NCBI RefSeq assembly: GCF_009389715.1
Contig: NC_052401.1
Coordinates: 1,910,843-1,974,842 of the forward strand
Direction of reading: 5' to 3'
DNA: 64,000 nt
Origin: Phoenix dactylifera
Taxonomy: Eukaryota; Streptophyta; Magnoliopsida; Arecales; Arecaceae
Shown here: positions 58,477 through 64,000 of the stretch, in pieces
How positions within the stretch are numbered: the stretch's first letter is position 1
Layout: every line of letters begins with the position of its first letter
Translations under genes and position numbers: made by a program
Notes under the pieces: generated by a model
What the model saw: only the letters and a program-made list of their open reading frames with translations
Database searches by the model: none
What the model was told of the DNA's origin: nothing

Positions 58477-61400
58477 CTAATCATCCCATGCTGATGGCCC
58501 ACCCATTCCGATTTCTGAGACTGGGGCCAGGAACCGAAATGCTGAATAGCCCATACCTATGCCTTTAACCTTTTTCTTCTTCTTAGCATGGTCCACCACC
58601 AATCCTCCAAGCAACTTTGTATCCGAAACTACTTCATTGTCCTTCTTGTTGTCCAACTGTTGACTAGTCTTATCTGATAGAACAAGGTCTAATAATGGTG
58701 TTTCTGCATCATCAATTCCCTCAAATTTGCTCTGTTCTTTGTTCACAGGCTTCCTCCTCTTTGATTCCTTTGCCTTTTTTAGATCAGTAGCATCACCAGG
58801 AGAATTGCAATCCTCTGATTGAAATGCATTAATTTTCTTGGTTTTTACACTTGATTTTGCTTTTTTCTCCTTTATTTCCCTTTTAGTTTTAACAATAGTG
58901 GAAACTTGAAAGACACGATCTTCCTCACTAGAGCTTTTCAATATGTTCTCTGCACAGGCTTTAACATCTAATTTGGGTCTTTTCCTCTTTACTTCATCCT
59001 TTGCTTCAATTTCAGGGGCATTATGGAGAGGAAGATCATCCTTACTGCAAGACAAGCCATCCTCTCCAGAGATTTTCTCACTCCCGCTACCCTTTTCTAT
59101 GGGTTTAGCATTGAATATCCTCAAATTTGGTAACAACTTTTTGACCTGACATAGAGTTTAGGAAAAGTAAGAATCGTTATCTTCTTGATAGGTAAGTCAC
59201 AAACATGACAAGAAGATAAAAAGATCAGATAAAAAATTACCTTCCTAACTAACTTATCTTTCTCAGCAATAGGATTTCCTTGTAAGTTGAGGTTTTTTAA
59301 GTTGTGTAATGCAGAAAGAACCTATCATTTAGTTGAACTATTAGCACCTTTCAAATTGAAGTAACTATCATGAAATACAAAGTTGACAATCACCAAATCA
59401 CTGACCTTTAAGTCTGACCAATTCTCAATCAGATTGTTCCCCAGATCAAAATTTTGGAGTTTGATGTTCTGTGCCAGTTCACTTGGGAGAGTCTGGGAAA
59501 TTAAACAAGACACAATTACAGGGAGCAGAGACTAGCTAGGACTTGCTGAAAACAACGATTGTAACAACAATAACATGTGTGTTATGGAATAGATACGTGA
59601 AAGGAAACTAAAGAAGAAAATTAGATATCAATTTAAAATATACCGTGATCTTGTTGTGAGCAAATCTGATTTCCTTCAGATCCACACATGACATCAGAGA
59701 AGATCCAATATTTTCGATTTGACAATGGGAGAGGGACAGCTGAAATAACGAACAACACAAAAAAGCTTAAGCAATTTCTGATATAAATGAGTAAGGCAGC
59801 ATAGTTGCCAAAACAAAAGAAACAAGTAAAACAATATCAATATTTAAATTCTTACTTTTCTGATAGACTTCAGTTTCATCATCGAGTCACCGATATCATG
59901 AATTGGATTTCGTGAAAGAACTGAAGACAAAAGACTCAGGAAGGTTTAAAGTTAATATCACCATTTTTTTGAGAAATATTTCTTCTCAATGCTCATTATA
60001 CTGAGTTGTGCATTAAGTGCATGCAATAGAATAGCCAAAAGATAAAGAGATGCTATAAGAAGCATAATGAGAATAAGATTCATAATGCAATTACATCCAA
60101 GTCAAACTAAGAATAATCAAAAGACCATAATCAGACATGAGACAGATTTTATGCCAGTTTCCACATGTTTCTAAATATATGCTGTTGCTGTTTTTTTTTC
60201 AATTTATTTAAATCTATAGAAACAATGTATGAGCTTTTGCTCCTATTCTCTATGGAAGTGACGAATTGGCTCATAAAGTTTCTCTTCAAATTAATGGTAA
60301 ATGGAACAACGAACTTTCATCACCATGGTGATGACACTAATCCTCGATAGGAAAAAAATGATAGGAAGCCCAGAGAAGATAGACAATATTTACTACTCTA
60401 GAGTTAAAGAAACAAAAGTAGATTGCATACAGCATACTAACAAAACTAAATATTACTTAGGCATTTGACACATAGTAATCTTTCCTTTTCCTTTCTTCGA
60501 CAGGAAAATTTTCCAACCCCAATTTGTCAATGGAACATATGTCAGACACAAGAAAGATCATCTAAGTCCCCAAAAGATTACCAGAACACCAGACAGAATA
60601 ACTTATTTATGTGCAAAATGTGAAAATCTTTATGAGAAATATCGGGCAAAACATAAATAATATTGCTTCTATAGAAAACTATTGTTTGTCTGTTATCCAT
60701 ACCGAGCGTATTCAAGTGCTGTAGCTGATCAAGCTTGCAGATGGAAGATATGTTGTTATCTGCAGCATAGAAGACCGAAGAAATATATTACACAGAGCTA
60801 AATATTGGATTGATCCAGGTATCCACTTTCCTTTCAAAACAAATACCATTCAGAATTAAAGCTCGTAAGCTTGTGACAGTTCTAATTTCGTTCATTGTTC
60901 GGAGCTTATTTTTTCCAGCATTTAACACCTGCATCACAAGGATAAAAGAACGAATAAATTTAATGCCAACTAAAATCTCAATAAGTATCCATGATATATG
61001 GTTACTTTGTTTGTATAACAAAACTAGCATTGCCATCATCAAACATAAAGTGAGAGCGCAGTGATGGCAGAAAGTGATAGCAGTGATAAAGCTCCTCAAC
61101 CATTTCGTGTTTGACTTCTTTTGTTTCAGAACTATGTGATCCTATGTGGGTCTGTTTCAAATTTGAACAAGCTTGATGTGCATCTCAAAGAGAATCAGCA
61201 CTACAACTGACTAAGCTGATACCCTTCAAAGCTGCACCGTCAGATTACCAGTAGGACAACTGAATATACCCACCTTAACACATACAAGAAAATATAAATG
61301 TGGTTAATCCAAATAACCCCTAACTATACAACATTTGTATCCAATGCGAACTACCCCCTTCAAACTAACCACAAGGCAAAAACTATTGCAAACCAGAGCT

Positions 61401-62147
61401 TATGCCTCATGATATAAACCCAAGAGAAATATTACAAACAAGAATATCATAATTGAAGAGAATGAATTTTTACTGCATAACAAAGTGGTTGTTGAAACTA
61501 ACTGTCAGCTTAGTGAGACCTTCAACCCCTTTTAAGCTTTCAAGCTTGTTTTCCACGACAGAGAGCCATTTTAAATTGATGCACGAAGACAGATCCTGCA
61601 TGGAGCATCAAGAGTTTAAAACCCTCCATATTTCAAACAAAAAAAAAAGAAAATAACAGATTGGCATCTAAAATAAATTCCAATTAAAAAGTAAAACAAA
61701 CACATGCTAACTACCATCCTAGCAGTAAACCGTGAATTAAAATTACACTTTATTAACACTGGATGATGAGGAAACTAAAGTAAATTGTCCCACTAATTTG
61801 GATCGAAAGCAAGATAACTACTAACAGAAACTCCAACAAAACTACCTCGAGAGTTGAGAGACAATTGCAGCTGAGGTCGAGCCTCTCCAAGTTCTGGAAT
61901 TTACTCAAACACGAGACCTACAGAGGCAAAGAAACTATCAAAAGATCCAAAATTTCGAGTTTCTTAACATCACTTCAAGAGGGTCTTCCAGTGACAAAGT
62001 TAATTAAAAAAAACAAAAAAAAAAATTGCGGGGGCTTCGATGACTCACATCGGAGAGTGCTCGATGGGAGAGCTGAAGCGAAGTGGTCTCGACGACTTCG
62101 CGGTTCTTGTTCTCGCGGGAGATTTGCTCCAAGGTGAGGCGAGCCAT
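58477..62147 (-). CDS. SDS22-like leucine-rich repeat nuclear protein
   Basis: Ten minus-strand exons join in frame: 62147-62049, 61917-61846, 61595-61503, 60928-60847, 60759-60703, 59920-59856, 59739-59644, 59492-59406, 59321-59241, 59145-58477 (1401 nt, 466 aa). The start MARLTLEQIS is the only ATG in frame at the GC-richer 5' end. Residues 34-244 are about nine SDS22-type leucine-rich repeats: LERLDLSCNCLSTLE, NLKWLSVVENKLESL, VLNAGKNKLRTM, FDLGNNLIENW, NLKNLNLQGNPIAEKDK. SDS22-type repeats usually form protein-binding platforms, for instance for protein phosphatase 1. Residues 245-466 are hydrophilic and Lys-rich with KRKRPK and KKKKKVK nuclear signals, ending in a conserved-looking GIGMGYSAFRFL and PSAWDD. 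Several introns are phase 0 and split the protein at repeat boundaries. No lesion is seen; the partner is unknown. Confidence 0.9.
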
Positions 62148-64000
62148 GGCGGCATCCGAGAGATCAGAGAAGGGGGCCACCGCAGTGGAGTAGAGTAGGA
62201 TAAGATAACGGAACCCTAACGTTAACGGTTCTGCCGGGGAGGAGGCGAGGAGCTCCTTTTAAAACCATCGATGACTTAGAGCCTTTGACCCCTCCACAAA
62301 TATGTCCCAGCCCCGCTCCCTTCGTGACCTTTGAAATGTCAAGCTTTTAGTAATATTAAATTGTACAGGGGATTCTTGTGAAAATGCCATTGTAAAGTTT
62401 GAACATATTTCGGCAAAGTCGTTGCCGACATTAGGTTGACTTAACACTCACAATTTTCATATAACGCCCATACAATATCGAGAATTATATGGTACTTTCA
62501 AACCATGAGAATGATGCTCCATGGATGACCTGAAGAAAAAAAATATTTTCTGAATTATTATTAGCATTTATACGCGAAGCCCCACATGGGATTTATCTAC
62601 CTAATTAACATGAGTTGTTCGACAATTGCAGAGAAATCTAATTAAAATTTTATACATGTAATATGTAACTATTCCATCCATCCCTTCAATGATAGCCAAT
62701 TTTCTTGTGGTATGCAGTGTTAATGAAAGGATTACTAAAAAAAGTTACACATTATTCATGTAACTTTTTTTGTTTGAGATTTTTGTGCAATATTAATTTT
62801 TTTATTTTATATTATCATATAATGTATGCTGTTGTTGTACCAGAAAAAATCACAAACTATTTTTTTGAGCTTCAGTTTACTTCTTGGTATCCTAGAAATG
62901 CTTATTTTTCTTATTTTGCTACCCTTGTGCATGCACAAATTCAGCTACATCAGCCATTGAAGCATGATCATGGCAATTAAATTGTCTTGACTAAAACAAG
63001 AAAAGAAAAAAAATAGATATGCTGGATATTTCAAAAAGAAAAAAAATAGAAGAGGTAGTCTACCTTTATTGATATTGACTCTGTGATTGCCTTAGCTAAT
63101 GGACACCATACTATATCCTCTCATACCATGCCTCTCTTGGTGGCTTTGATACTGCTCTCCTTTTTTTGTGAAATCTAATTTAAATCCTTCTCGGCTTATT
63201 AGCTCAAAATAAGTTATTATTATTTGAATTTGTTTATTGGTTTACATGATTAACATATAGGTTGTTCTACTATATTATTTTATTAATATTAATATTTTGC
63301 CCCTTTCTCTCATCCTCTTAGAAAAATAAGATCTTTTAGATAACTAGCTTTATCTAGAGTCCACTAAGTTTATTTTATAGTTAAGTTATCTACAAGAATA
63401 AAGATGGGGGTGAAGTAGTTAGATCTACTTTTTTTTTTTTTTTTTGAAATGACAAAGAATTTAATTGATAAACTTATATTGGAGAGAGTTTTTGTTCTTC
63501 CATGATGTTTTTTAAGTGCACCAAATCATGACAATTTATAAGAGACTACAGAAAGGACCATTATAGCGCAAAGCAAATAGTGAGAGCAATGGCCCAATCT
63601 AATCTTAATTATCTAGTTAGAGAGGAGTATCTTCTATTTTTTCATAAACACCCTTATCTCAACCACTCACAGAATAATAAGAATTGGACTACACACTAGA
63701 ATTCAGTTCCTTAGCATTTTTTAGAATAGATTATGTTTAAAGATTTGATTCTTCAATTTGGATGGTCTACAAAGAATTTTAACATTGTTGACTCCTTATA
63801 TAATCCAACTCAAACAATAAAATTTTTACATTTTGTAGCCATGGTGTCATGATCAGAAAATGCCAAAATTTTATAATAGCAACATTTAACAAGGGTTAAT
63901 ATGTAGAAATACTGGTGCTAAGTTTGAATTATACGGGCAAACAATTTGCTAAAAAATTAATTTAAATTAAGTAATAGATTTTCTTATATAACTCCTCATG
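62148..64000. other. Promoter of the LRR gene and AT-rich intergenic DNA
   Basis: The first ~150 bases are GC-richer and should contain the 5' UTR and promoter of the LRR gene. Beyond that the sequence is AT-rich with T runs and no credible gene to the window end. Confidence 0.5.

Noticed and set aside
1-64000. CRISPR arrays, operons, phage or plasmid functions, rRNA and conserved plant microRNA hairpins
   Set aside because: Looked for while reading; no array of spaced repeats, no polycistronic layout, no rRNA sequence, and none of the common conserved plant microRNA sequences I could recall was found.

Overview
This is nuclear DNA from a flowering plant. Genes are multi-exon with GT-AG introns, intergenic DNA is AT-rich, and it carries plant LINEs, MITEs and microsatellites. 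Several families are plant-only: photosystem I subunit O, NGATHA-type B3 factors, plastid/mitochondrial DYW-type PPR proteins. Mild exon GC (except two GC-rich genes) and the overall style suggest a non-grass monocot such as a palm, but this is inference. No plasmid, phage, CRISPR or gene-cluster system is present.

Layout. (+) 853-5611: an eight-exon TLDc/EF-hand protein. (-) 8313-9066: a compact four-exon gene for photosystem I subunit O (PSAO), with a G-box and a GATAAG box upstream. (-) 10266-16978, with a likely 5' UTR exon near 18453: a 17-exon nuclear protein with an Rpr2/Rpp21 zinc domain, a long basic middle, and a tail built from nine tandem 69-72 nt phase-0 exons. 18.6-23.5 kb: intergenic, with a LINE 3' remnant and a MITE. 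(+) 23551-24374: a two-exon B3 transcription factor of NGATHA type with an RLFGV motif. (-) 28324-29960: a broken PPR-DYW gene bordered by a 103 bp x3 tandem repeat and a long (AT)n palindrome. 30-38 kb: gene-poor, with a local duplication, a Tourist-like element in one copy, a degenerate minisatellite and a probable LTR. (-) 38519-42951: an intact five-exon cationic amino acid transporter (CAT6/CAT7 type) with a MITE in intron 4. 43-55 kb: gene-poor, with a decayed LINE (about 47964-52320) and a 5'-truncated LINE end (54300-55095). (+) 55401-56342: a single-exon F-box protein. (-) 58477-62147: a ten-exon SDS22-like leucine-rich-repeat protein with a lysine-rich tail.

The genes are unrelated housekeeping, regulatory, transport and photosynthesis genes placed independently; nothing suggests a shared pathway. 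Exon structures were deduced by hand from splice sites, reading-frame continuity and remembered family sequence, with phases checked arithmetically; no alignment was run. The most unusual item is the tandem exon array of the Rpr2-domain gene. I found no convincing new multi-gene system.
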